64,000 nucleotides of DNA from Salipiger sp. H15 (GTDB taxonomy: Bacteria; Pseudomonadota; Alphaproteobacteria; Rhodobacterales; Rhodobacteraceae): NCBI RefSeq assembly GCF_040409955.1, contig NZ_CP123389.1:62001-126000 (forward strand), given 5' to 3'. The translations under genes were made by a program, and so were the position numbers. Shown piece by piece: positions 51,292 through 59,260 of the stretch (position 1 is the stretch's first letter; each line of letters begins with the position of its first letter). The notes beneath the pieces were generated by a model that made no database searches, was not told where the DNA came from, and saw nothing but the letters and a program-made list of their open reading frames with translations.

Positions 51292-51425
51292 TTGCATGCA
51301 ATGGGCGTAAAATCGGCGATCTTTCGAGCATCTCTTGTCGATTTTGTCACATCTTGCATGCAATAATGGTTCCGTCAAATGGTAACTTCAGTTTTCTGGC
51401 GCATCGTGCGAAATTTTGCATGCAA
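51292..51425. promoter_or_regulatory. Three identical TTGCATGCAA palindromes at exact 62-bp spacing
   Basis: TTGCATGCAA occurs at 51292-51301, 51354-51363 and 51416-51425. The repeat distance is 62 bp both times, about six helical turns. All lie in the 176-bp gap between the divergent SAF-dehydrogenase and GntR genes; the last ends 12 bp before the GntR start, over its ribosome site. They are the likely operators of that FCD-type regulator, allowing control of both promoters with looping or cooperative binding. Confidence 0.75.
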
Positions 51426-51437
51426 TCGGAGGAGCCC

Positions 51438-52118
51438 ATGAAAGACCAGCCCGTCGAGCCGCCCCGCGGCACCAGATCCGCCTTCGTCACCCAGCAGGTC
51501 CGGGACATGATCACCAGCGGCGAGCTCGAACCCGGCAGCCGCATCAACGAGCGCATCCTCGTCGAGAAGCTCAACATCTCGCGCACGCCCCTGCGCGAGG
51601 CCTTCAAGATCCTCGAGGGCGAGGGGCTCATCGCCATCCGCCCGAACGCCGGGGCCACCGTGGTCAGGCTGTCGACCGAGGACGTCGAGGCCTCGATCGA
51701 GGTGCTGATCGGGCTCGAGAGCATCGCCGCCGAGCGCGCGGTCCTGCATGCGACCGAGGCTGACCTGCGCCAGCTGGCCGAGTTGCAGGAACAGATGGTC
51801 GGCGCCTGGCGCGACGGCGAGCTGATGACCTATTTCCACCTCAACCAGACCATCCACCAGAAGATCGTCGATGCCGCGCGCAACCCGGCGCTGTCGCGGG
51901 TCTACGCCAGCGAATCCGCCCGCATCCGCCGCTTCCGCTTTGCCGGCAACCGCGATCCCGAACGCTGGGCCCGGGCGGTGCGCGAGCACGAGCAGATCCT
52001 CGACGCGCTGGTCCGCCGCGAGGGGCCGCTGCTGCGCGAGATCCTGCGCGCGCATCACCTCTCGGGCTGGCGCGCGGCGCGGCAGGCGCTCGACAACCCG
52101 GCCCCGGCGCCGGTCTGA
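51438..52118 (+). CDS. GntR-family regulator (FCD/FadR type) of the otn-tct operon
   Basis: A 226-residue regulator. The N-terminal winged helix reads QVRDMITSGELEPGSRINERILVEKLNISRTPLREAFKILEGEGLI, then an all-helical FCD ligand domain (LIGLESIAAERAVLHATEADL, FHLNQTIHQKIVDAARNPALSRVY, HEQILDALVRR) with Asp/His residues suited to a metal and carboxylate ligand. FCD regulators often sense sugar acids. AGGAGG before the ATG at 51438 fixes the start; an upstream ATG lies inside an operator. Divergent from the SAF-dehydrogenase/tct/otn genes and flanked by three palindromes. Confidence 0.88.
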   Translation: MKDQPVEPPRGTRSAFVTQQVRDMITSGELEPGSRINERILVEKLNISRTPLREAFKILEGEGLIAIRPNAGATVVRLSTEDVEASIEVLIGLESIAAERAVLHATEADLRQLAELQEQMVGAWRDGELMTYFHLNQTIHQKIVDAARNPALSRVYASESARIRRFRFAGNRDPERWARAVREHEQILDALVRREGPLLREILRAHHLSGWRAARQALDNPAPAPV

Positions 52119-52252
52119 GGCCGCGCATTCATCGGTTGACCGTTGCAATGGGCGGCGGCAGTCGCATAGCTACCGGAAACACCAGCGGGGCCGGACTTGA
52201 ACACCTCAGCACACCCGATCGACAGGCGGCAGGCGCCCAACCGAGGCGCAGC

Positions 52253-53185
52253 ATGATCAGCGGCGGCATCGACCTCGGCGGCACCAAGATCGAGGCGCGG
52301 CTCTTCGGCCCGGACCTCGAGACGCTGGACATGCGCCGCACCGCCACGCCGACGCAGGACTTCGCCGGCTTCATCGCGGGGCTCGCGGATCAGGTCCGCT
52401 GGCTCGAGGACCGCTCCGGCGCGGGCAAGGCCCTGCCGGTCGGCGTCGGGCTTCCCGGCCTCGTCGATCCGCAGACCGGACAGGCCTTCGCCGCGAATAT
52501 CCCGGTGAGCGGCCACGACCTGCCCGGCGCGCTCGCGGATGCGCTGGGGCGCCCGGTGCCGCTGATCAACGACTGCCTCGCCTTCGCGCTCAGCGAGGCG
52601 CATTCCGGCGCCGGTGCCGGGGCGCGCTCGGTGATCGGGCTGATCATGGGCACCGGCATCGGCGCCGGCCACGCGCTCGACGGCGCGCTGCCGCACCGGC
52701 GGAACGGCTCGGCGCTCGAGGTCGGCCACATCGGCCTGCCCGCCCATGCGCTGCTCGCGCATGACCTGCCGCTGCGCGACTGCGGCTGCGGCCGGCGCGG
52801 CTGCTACGAGGCCTATGTCTCGGGCCCCGGCCTTGCGTGGCTGGCGGCGCAATGGCTCGGCGAGCCCGTGGCCGCCCCCGAGCTCGCCCGCCGCGCCGCC
52901 GAGGGCGACGCCGGTGCCACCGCGGCGCTCGAGCTCTGGGCCACGCTCGCGGGCGAGCTCCTGCTCGCCCTCCAGCTCTCGCACGACCCCGACTGCATCG
53001 TGCTCGGCGGCGGGCTGTCGCAGATGCCCGGCGTCGAGGACCGGCTCGCGGCGGCGCTCGACCGGACCCGGCTCGGAACCATGCGCCCGCCGGTGATCCG
53101 CATCGCCCGGCATGGCGACAGCTCGGGCGCGCGCGGCGCCGCGCTGCACGCCCGCGCGCAACTCACCTCCGGGAACACCAGATGA
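52253..53185 (+). CDS. nagK: ROK-family sugar kinase, probably N-acetylglucosamine kinase
   Basis: A 310-residue ROK kinase. It begins with the phosphate motif GGIDLGGTKIEARLF, has the catalytic Asp in LINDCLAFALSEA, the ROK signature with metal-binding residues LEVGHIGLP followed by CGCGRRGCYEAYVSGPG (zinc-binding Cys and His), and LGGGLSQMPG near the end. The Glu-x-Gly-His motif is typical of N-acetylated substrates (NagK, NanK). Its stop overlaps nagA by 4 bp, supporting N-acetylglucosamine or another N-acetyl-hexosamine as substrate. The ATG at 52253 starts the fold. Confidence 0.85.
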   Translation: MISGGIDLGGTKIEARLFGPDLETLDMRRTATPTQDFAGFIAGLADQVRWLEDRSGAGKALPVGVGLPGLVDPQTGQAFAANIPVSGHDLPGALADALGRPVPLINDCLAFALSEAHSGAGAGARSVIGLIMGTGIGAGHALDGALPHRRNGSALEVGHIGLPAHALLAHDLPLRDCGCGRRGCYEAYVSGPGLAWLAAQWLGEPVAAPELARRAAEGDAGATAALELWATLAGELLLALQLSHDPDCIVLGGGLSQMPGVEDRLAAALDRTRLGTMRPPVIRIARHGDSSGARGAALHARAQLTSGNTR

Positions 53186-54285
53186 GCGATCTCTTCCTTG
53201 CCGCCACCGCCTGGCGCGAGGGCGCCTTCGAAAGCGACCTGCTGATCGAGACCGACGGCGCCCGCATCACCGATATCCGCCCCGCGCCGCAGGGTGGCGC
53301 GACGCCGCTGGCCCGCCGCCTGCGCCTCGCCGGCCCCGCGCTCACCGACCTGCAGGTCAACGGCAGCGGCGGGCGGATGCTGAACTCGGACCCCAGCGCC
53401 GAGACCATCGCCCACATGGTCGCGACCCAGCGCCAGCGCGGCACCGGCTGGATCCTTCCCACGCTGATCACCTGCGAGGCCGACCGGCTCGCCCGCTGCG
53501 TCGATGCGGCGCTCGAGGCCTGGGGCCTGCCCGGCTTCCTCGGCCTGCATGTCGAGGGGCCGCACCTCAACGTCGCCCGCAGGGGCACGCACAGCGCCGC
53601 CTTCATCCGCCCGCTCGAGTCCGCGACGCTCGACCAGATGCGGCGGCTGCGCGCGGCGGGCATCCCGGTGATGCTGACCCTCGCCCCCGAATGCGTGCCC
53701 ACCGCGATGATCCGCGCGCTCGCGGACATGGGCGTCGTGGTCTCGGCCGGGCACAGCGCCGCCGACGCCGCCGAGACCTGCGTCGGGCTCGACGCCGGGG
53801 TCAGCTGCTTCACCCACCTCTTCAACGCCATGCCCGCGATGGAATCGCGCCGGCCCGGCATCCTCGGCACCGCGATCAACTCCGACGCCTTCGCCGGGAT
53901 CATCGTCGACGGCCAGCACGTCGATTATGCCATGGTCGCGCTGGCCTGCCGCGCCCGGCCGCTGCCGGGGCGGATGTTCATGGTCTCCGACGCCATGTCG
54001 ACGATCGGCGGCCCGGACCATTTCGAGCTTTACGGCGAACGCATCGCGGTGCGCGGCGGCGCGCTGGTGAACGCGGCCGGGGCGCTTGCGGGGGCGCATG
54101 TCGATCTCGTCACCTGCCTGCGCAATGGCGTCACCGAGGTGGGGCTCGACCTCACCGAGGCCTATGCCATGGCGGCGCTGGTGCCGCGCGACGTGATGGG
54201 CCTGCCGCGCCCGGCGCTGCGCACGGGCATGGCGCTCGACGAGGTGCTCTTCCTCGACGAGGACCTCGCGCGCGTCACCCCCTGA
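53182..54285 (+). CDS. nagA: N-acetylglucosamine-6-phosphate deacetylase
   Basis: A 367-residue amidohydrolase-fold enzyme. It shows the NagA blocks LTDLQVNGSGG, GLHVEGPHLNVARRGTH with the metal Glu, VSAGHSAADAAETCVGLDAG with metal His, FTHLFNAMPAMESRRPG with the second His, VDGQHVDYAMVALA, and the catalytic Asp in MVSDAMSTIGG. It removes acetate from N-acetylglucosamine-6-phosphate. It is slightly shorter than enteric NagA. No nagB deaminase follows; the next genes are a GntR regulator and an ABC importer, so the sugar supply may come through that importer. Confidence 0.9.
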   Translation: MSDLFLAATAWREGAFESDLLIETDGARITDIRPAPQGGATPLARRLRLAGPALTDLQVNGSGGRMLNSDPSAETIAHMVATQRQRGTGWILPTLITCEADRLARCVDAALEAWGLPGFLGLHVEGPHLNVARRGTHSAAFIRPLESATLDQMRRLRAAGIPVMLTLAPECVPTAMIRALADMGVVVSAGHSAADAAETCVGLDAGVSCFTHLFNAMPAMESRRPGILGTAINSDAFAGIIVDGQHVDYAMVALACRARPLPGRMFMVSDAMSTIGGPDHFELYGERIAVRGGALVNAAGALAGAHVDLVTCLRNGVTEVGLDLTEAYAMAALVPRDVMGLPRPALRTGMALDEVLFLDEDLARVTP

Positions 54286-54313
54286 CCCCCTCCCCTGCCG
54301 ACACCATTGTTTC

Positions 54314-54366
54314 TTGACAGGAGCCCATGAGCCGGGGTTACAACTGGTCCGGTAACCGAACCAATT
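54314..54366 (+). promoter_or_regulatory. Promoter and long dyad operator before the second GntR gene
   Basis: TTGACA at 54314-54319 is a consensus -35 box. A 19-bp dyad, TGGTCCGGT-A-ACCGAACCA (54345-54363), matches at 8 of 9 paired positions, and its flanks AAC/ATT extend the symmetry further, so the whole is a 25-bp near-palindrome (54342-54366). It lies where the transcript would begin, 40 bp before the GTG start, fitting repression by the adjacent GntR protein. Confidence 0.6.
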
Positions 54367-54405
54367 GTCAAAATCCATTTCATCCTTCCCCGGGGGACCG
54401 TCTCG

Positions 54406-55170
54406 GTGAACGACGTCCACAAGCTGCTTCTGGACAGTGCCAACGAGCTGGGCCGCGACATCCGCCGGCTCACCATGAAGGACGTCATCGCCGAGAAGAT
54501 CGCCGCGCTCATCGCCTCGGGCCTGCTGGCCCCGGGGGACGAGCTGCCGAGCGAGCGCCACCTCGCCGCCGCCTTCTCGGTCAGCCGCGAGACCGTCCGC
54601 GTGGCGATCCAGACGCTGGCGGCGCGCGGCATCCTCGGGGTGACGCAGGGCGCCCGCACCCGGGTGCTCACCGACCAGATCGGCGCGATGGCCATCGGCA
54701 TGACCCGGCAGATCGACGTCAACCGCTACGACATCGACGAGGTCCACACCGCCCGGCTGCTGATCGAGCAGCAGGTGGTGGCCGATGCCGCCGCCCGCAT
54801 CCCCGACGAGGTGCTCGGCATGCTGCGCCGCTCGCTCGCCACCCAGCGCGGCTGCATCGACGACCCGCTGCGCTTCCTCATCGCCGACCGCGAGTTCCAC
54901 CTCGCCATCTACCGCGCCTGCGGCAACAGCCTGCTCGCCGACGTGGTGACCGACCTCTACACCTACATGATCGACCACCGCCGCCGCGTCGTCTCGCGCC
55001 CCGGTGCCATCGCCGAGAGCATCTCGGACCACGAAGAGATCTTCGCCGCCCTCGAGGCCCGCGACAGCGCGCGCACCCGCGCGACCTTCGCCCGCCACGA
55101 GGAGCGCATCTACACCACGACCCGGATGACCCTCGAGGCGCAGGCCTCGCGCAGGGCACCCGGGGCGTAG
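54406..55170 (+). CDS. GntR-family regulator (FCD/FadR type) of the sugar importer operon
   Basis: A 254-residue regulator beginning at GTG. After about 20 residues comes the winged helix (MKDVIAEKIAALIASGLLAPGDELPSERHLAAAFSVSRETVRVAIQTLAARGILGV), then an FCD ligand domain with DREFHLAIYRACGN and SISDHEEIFAALEARD holding the usual Asp/His ligand set. The GTG start was kept because the first 20 residues look helical and no other start has better support; an ATG at residue 24 would cut into the winged helix. It probably binds the dyad just upstream and controls the importer and acid-sugar genes that follow. Confidence 0.87.
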   Translation: MNDVHKLLLDSANELGRDIRRLTMKDVIAEKIAALIASGLLAPGDELPSERHLAAAFSVSRETVRVAIQTLAARGILGVTQGARTRVLTDQIGAMAIGMTRQIDVNRYDIDEVHTARLLIEQQVVADAAARIPDEVLGMLRRSLATQRGCIDDPLRFLIADREFHLAIYRACGNSLLADVVTDLYTYMIDHRRRVVSRPGAIAESISDHEEIFAALEARDSARTRATFARHEERIYTTTRMTLEAQASRRAPGA

Positions 55171-55272
55171 GTCACGGCGCGCCAAGGAGGGGCGCGTTTC
55201 GCGGGTGGCCGGAAATGGCACCCGGATTTTCAGGCGCCGCCCGGTTCGGCGCAGCATATTGGGAGGAAAAGC

Positions 55273-56262
55273 ATGTTCAGCAAAAGGCACTTCATCACCC
55301 TCACGGCCGCGGCCCTAACCGTGGCGGCAAGCGTCGGCATCCCCGCCCCCGCCGCCGCGCAGAACAAGGAGGTGGTCTACCTCACGCCCGGCCTCGACCT
55401 GCCGTTCTGGCGCTACCTGTCCAAGGGCGTCGAGAAGGTCGCCACCGCCGAGGGCTACGGCTTCCAGGCGCTCGACTCGCACAACGACGCGCAGCAGCAG
55501 CTGCAGAACGCGCAGGACGCCATCGCCCGCGGCGTCGCCGGCATCGTGCTCTCGCCCACCGACAGCTCGACCGCGCCGAGCGTGCTGACGCTGGCGGAAA
55601 AGGCCGGCATCCCGGTGGTGATCGCCGACATCGGCACCAACAGCGGCAATTACGTCTCGTTCATCATCTCGGACAACTACGAGGGCGCGAACGGCACCGG
55701 CGCGGCGCTGGCGGCGGCACTGGCCGACAAGGGCTGGACCGACGGCTCGGTCGGCATCGTCGCGATCAGCCAGGCCCGGCTCAACGGCCAGGCGCGCACC
55801 AAGGGCTTCAAGGACGCGATGACCGCGGCCGGGATCACCGGAGATGCCGGGCTGCAGCAGATGCAGTCCTACACCGCCGACGAGACCTTCCGCTTCACCC
55901 AGGACATGCTGACCGCCAACCCCGGCATGCGCGGGCTCTTCGTGCAGACCGACCAGCCTGCCATCGGCGCGCTCCGCGCGATCAAGGCGGCACGGCGCAA
56001 CGGCGAGGTGCTGGTGGCGGCCTTCGACGGCATCCCCGAATTCGTGCCGCTGCTGCAATCGGGCGAGATCGTCGCCTCGGGGATGCAGCAGCCGCACCTG
56101 ATGGGCGAGGAATCCGCCAAGGCGCTGTTCGAGCACCTGAAGGGCGGCACCCCGGAGAAGGAGATCCTCGTGCCCATCGTCGTGGTGACCGACAAGAACA
56201 TCGAGGAGATGCTGCCGACCATCACCGAGACCGTCTTCGCCGGCGAACTCGGCAACGGCTGA
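55273..56262 (+). CDS. Periplasmic sugar-binding protein
   Basis: A 329-residue binding protein of the ribose type (peripla_BP_4). The signal peptide spans about 1-29 (hydrophobic LTAAALTVAASVGI, cleavage near APAAAQ). The mature part has YLTPGLDLPFWRYLSKGVEK, GVAGIVLSPTDSSTAP, IPVVIADIGTNSGN, LFVQTDQPAIGALRAIKAA and VVAAFDG-like VLVAAFDGIPEF, the sugar-cleft segments of this class. GGAGG precedes the start. It serves the ATPase and permease downstream. Its ligand is unknown; nearby genes suggest an acid sugar, lactone, apiose-like sugar or N-acetyl-hexosamine. Confidence 0.87.
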   Translation: MFSKRHFITLTAAALTVAASVGIPAPAAAQNKEVVYLTPGLDLPFWRYLSKGVEKVATAEGYGFQALDSHNDAQQQLQNAQDAIARGVAGIVLSPTDSSTAPSVLTLAEKAGIPVVIADIGTNSGNYVSFIISDNYEGANGTGAALAAALADKGWTDGSVGIVAISQARLNGQARTKGFKDAMTAAGITGDAGLQQMQSYTADETFRFTQDMLTANPGMRGLFVQTDQPAIGALRAIKAARRNGEVLVAAFDGIPEFVPLLQSGEIVASGMQQPHLMGEESAKALFEHLKGGTPEKEILVPIVVVTDKNIEEMLPTITETVFAGELGNG

Positions 56263-56272
56263 CCGCAAGGGC

Positions 56273-56301
56273 CCGTTCCGGCGCTTCCGGTGCCGGAACG
56301 G
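56273..56301 (+). promoter_or_regulatory. Perfect 10-bp hairpin between binding-protein and ATPase genes
   Basis: CCGTTCCGGC (56273-56282) and GCCGGAACGG (56292-56301) flank a 9-base loop, starting 10 bases after the binding-protein stop and ending 26 bases before the ATPase start. No T-tract follows. It fits a message-stabilising or partial-termination role. Confidence 0.65.
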
Positions 56302-56327
56302 CGGCCGCCCCTTCGATGGAGACACCC

Positions 56328-58268
56328 ATGCCCCACCCGGTGCCCGCCCCGGACATCGCACCGGACATCGCCCCGGCCCTCGTCGCCCGGTCGGTGTCCA
56401 AGCAGTTCGGCAGCACGCAGGCCCTTGTCGATGCCAGCCTCGAGGTCCGCTCGGGCGAGGTCCACGGCCTGCTCGGCGCGAACGGCGCGGGCAAGTCCAC
56501 CCTCTCGCGGATCATCTGCGGCCACGTCGCGCGCAATGCCGGAGAGCTGCTCTACCGCGGCAGGACCCTCTCGCCCCGCTCGACGCGCGAGGCGCTCAAT
56601 TCCGGCATCGCGCTCGTCGCGCAGGAGACCAGCCTCGCGCCGGATCTGTCGGTGCTCGAGAACATCTTCCTGCCCGAGCTCGGCCGCCCCGGCCGGCTCT
56701 CGTTCCGCGACATGCGCCGCCGCGCCACCCAGATCCTCGCCCGGCTCGGCCGCGAGCACGCCCTGCCGCTCGACAGCGAGGTGCGCAGCCTCTCGGCGGC
56801 GCAGCGCCAGCTCGTCGAGATCGCCAAGGCCCTCGCGCTCGACGCCGACCTGATGATCTTCGACGAGCCCACCGCCTCGCTCTCGCCGACCGAGGTCGAC
56901 CGGCTCTTCGACATCATCGCCCGGCTGCGCGAGCAGGGCCACGCGCTGATCTTCGTCTCGCACCGGCTTGAAGAGGTCTTCTCGATCACCGACCGGGTGA
57001 CCATCCTGCGCGAGGGGCGCACCGTCGCCGCCAGCCTCGAGACCGCGCGGCTGACGCAGGCCGACATCATCCGCCACATGGTCGGGCGCGAGCTCGGTGC
57101 GATCTACGCCACCCCCGGGCTCGACCGCGCCGGCGGCACGCCCGAGCCGGTGCTCGAGGTGCAGAACCTCTCCGCCCGCCCGATCGTGCGCGACGTCAGC
57201 TTCACCGTCCACCGCGGCGAGATCCTCGGCATCGGCGGGCTGGTCGGCGCGGGCCGCTCCGAGGCGATGGAGGCGCTCTTCGCCCTGCGCCCGCGCGACG
57301 GCGGCACGCTGCGACTGAAAGGCCGCGAGATCGCCATCCGCCGGCCCGTCGACGCGATCCGGCAGGGCATCGGCTTCGTCGCCGAGGACCGCCGCGCCCA
57401 GAACATCGTCCCCGACCTCAGCGTGCGCGAGAACCTCATGCTCGCCCATATCGGGCGGCACCGCGGCTTCGGCCTCGGCTACGGCGCGCGCCGCGAGAAG
57501 CTGGCCGAGCTGCTGTCGAGCCTCGCCCTGCCCGCGAACCGCATGGACGCGAACCTGCTGACCTTCTCGGGCGGCATGCAGCAGAAGGTGATCATCGCGC
57601 GCTGGCTGCTGGTCGATCCCGAGGTGCTGATCCTCGACGAGCCGACCAAGGGCGTCGACATCGGCACCCGCAGCGCCATCTACCGCATCCTGCGCGACAT
57701 CGCCGACCGCGGCGTCGCGGTGGTGGTGATCTCCTCCGACTTCGAGGAGCTGCTCGGGGTCACCGAGCGGGTCGTGGTGATGAGCGACGGGATGACCATC
57801 GCCGACCTGCCCACCGCGATCCTCACCGAGGAGAAGCTGACCCTGCTCGCCGCCCCGCGCACCTCGACCGCGCGCAACCGCGCCCTGCTCGAGCGGCTCG
57901 CGCAGGACCACGGCGCCTTCGCATGGTGGGCGCTGCTCGAGGAGGACTCGCTGATCTGCCTCGGCACCGCCACCGGCCCCGGCGCGCCACAGCTCGGCCT
58001 GCGCGCCGGCGAGGCCCGCCAGTCCGGAGGCACCGAGATCGCCGCCGCCCTCGCCGCCCGCGGCACCGACCCCGTGACCGAGCCCGGAACCGGGCTGCAG
58101 ACCGTGATGCAGCCGCTGCGCAACGCCCGCGGCCATGACCTCGGCTGGATCGGGCTGACCACCGCCCCCGGCCGCCCCCTGCCCTCCCCCGCAGAGATCG
58201 CCCGGCTGGTCCGCGGCCTGACGCACGACCCCGACACCGATGCCGCCCCCGAAGGAGACCCCGCATGA
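56328..58268 (+). CDS. Sugar ABC transporter ATPase (RbsA type) with long C-terminal extension
   Basis: A 646-residue protein. Residues about 15-510 are a standard two-domain RbsA/XylG ATPase: Walker A GANGAGKST, signature LSAAQRQL, Walker B DLMIFDEPTA and HR switch ISHRLEE-like VSHRLEEVF in the first half. The degenerate second half has GGLVGAGRSEAM, FSGGMQQKVIIARWL, LILDEPTKGVD and VVISSDFEELLGV. Normal members end near residue 500. Here about 135 more residues follow, with FAWWALLEEDSLICLGTAT, TEPGTGLQTVMQPLRNARGHDLGWIGL, resembling a small sensor-like alpha/beta fold. I do not recognise it. The ATG at 56328 has GGAG 6 bases upstream; its end overlaps the permease gene. Confidence 0.88.
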   Translation: MPHPVPAPDIAPDIAPALVARSVSKQFGSTQALVDASLEVRSGEVHGLLGANGAGKSTLSRIICGHVARNAGELLYRGRTLSPRSTREALNSGIALVAQETSLAPDLSVLENIFLPELGRPGRLSFRDMRRRATQILARLGREHALPLDSEVRSLSAAQRQLVEIAKALALDADLMIFDEPTASLSPTEVDRLFDIIARLREQGHALIFVSHRLEEVFSITDRVTILREGRTVAASLETARLTQADIIRHMVGRELGAIYATPGLDRAGGTPEPVLEVQNLSARPIVRDVSFTVHRGEILGIGGLVGAGRSEAMEALFALRPRDGGTLRLKGREIAIRRPVDAIRQGIGFVAEDRRAQNIVPDLSVRENLMLAHIGRHRGFGLGYGARREKLAELLSSLALPANRMDANLLTFSGGMQQKVIIARWLLVDPEVLILDEPTKGVDIGTRSAIYRILRDIADRGVAVVVISSDFEELLGVTERVVVMSDGMTIADLPTAILTEEKLTLLAAPRTSTARNRALLERLAQDHGAFAWWALLEEDSLICLGTATGPGAPQLGLRAGEARQSGGTEIAAALAARGTDPVTEPGTGLQTVMQPLRNARGHDLGWIGLTTAPGRPLPSPAEIARLVRGLTHDPDTDAAPEGDPA

Positions 58269-59233
58269 GCGACACCAGCGTACACCGGCCGGCGGGCGCG
58301 ATGCGCCTCTTCCGCAGCCTCGAGGTCCGCATGCTGGGCCTTGCCCTCATCATCGCCGTGGGGCTCTCGCTGCTCTCGCCCTACTTCCTGACGCAGAACA
58401 ACATCTTCAACATCCTCGACCAGTCGGTGGTCATCGGCATCGTCGCGGTCGGCATGACCTTCGTCATCCTGACCGGCGGCATCGACCTCTCGGTCGGCTC
58501 GGTGGCGGGGCTCACCGGCATCATCCTCGGGCTTGCGCTGAGGGACCTGCCGATCCCGCTCGCCATCGCCGCCGCCGTCGCCTCGGGCGCCTTCATCGGG
58601 CTCGTCTCGGGCGTGCTGGTGGCGGTCTTCGGCCTCGCGCCCTTCGTGGTCACGCTCGGGATGATGGCGATCGGGCGCAGCCTTGCCTACATCTTCTCGG
58701 GGCAGACGGCGATCTCGGGCATTCCCGACGCGCTCTCGGACATCGTCTACACCAGCGTCCTCGGCATCCCCGCCAACGTGCTCTTCCTGCTGCTGCTCTA
58801 CCTCGCCGCGTGGAGCTACCTGACCTTCACCAAGGGCGGGCGCACGATCTACGCCGTCGGCTCCAACCGCGAGGCGGCGCGGGCGGCAGGGCTCAACGTG
58901 ATGGGCTACTCGATCCTCCCCTACGTCATCTCGGGCGCGCTCGCCGCCGTCGCCATCACCTTCTCGATCGCGCAGATCCTCTCGGCCGACCCGCTCGCCG
59001 GGAACCAGATGGAGCTCGACGCCATCGCCGCCGTGGTGATCGGCGGGGCCAGCCTCTACGGCGGGCGCGGCTCGATCCTCGGCACGCTGATCGGCGTGCT
59101 GATCATGGTGATGATCCGCAACGGGCTGAACCTCATGGGCGTCTCGCCCTTCTGGCAGGGCACCGCCATCGGCTCGATCATCATCCTTGCGCTGCTCGCC
59201 GAGCGGCTCTTCAACTGGCGCAACAGGCCCTGA
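58265..59233 (+). CDS. Sugar ABC transporter permease (RbsC type)
   Basis: A 322-residue permease with eight to ten spans. Family blocks are TFVILTGGIDLSVGSVAGLTGI, FGLAPFVVTLGMMAIGRSLAYIF, YAVGSNREAARAAGLNVMGY, and LDAIAAVVIGGASLYGGRGSILGTLIGVL, the ATPase-docking loop. It overlaps the ATPase gene by 4 bp. With the binding protein upstream it makes a complete importer; only one permease gene is present, so it should form a homodimer. The lactonase-like gene follows after 27 bp. Confidence 0.92.
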   Translation: MSDTSVHRPAGAMRLFRSLEVRMLGLALIIAVGLSLLSPYFLTQNNIFNILDQSVVIGIVAVGMTFVILTGGIDLSVGSVAGLTGIILGLALRDLPIPLAIAAAVASGAFIGLVSGVLVAVFGLAPFVVTLGMMAIGRSLAYIFSGQTAISGIPDALSDIVYTSVLGIPANVLFLLLLYLAAWSYLTFTKGGRTIYAVGSNREAARAAGLNVMGYSILPYVISGALAAVAITFSIAQILSADPLAGNQMELDAIAAVVIGGASLYGGRGSILGTLIGVLIMVMIRNGLNLMGVSPFWQGTAIGSIIILALLAERLFNWRNRP

Positions 59234-59260
59234 TCAGGGGGCATTCGGGGGGATACCGAC

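Noticed and set aside
54327..56327. In-frame extension of more than 660 codons before the sugar ATPase
   Set aside because: It is the out-of-frame reading of the GntR and binding-protein genes; the ATPase has its own ribosome site and ATG.
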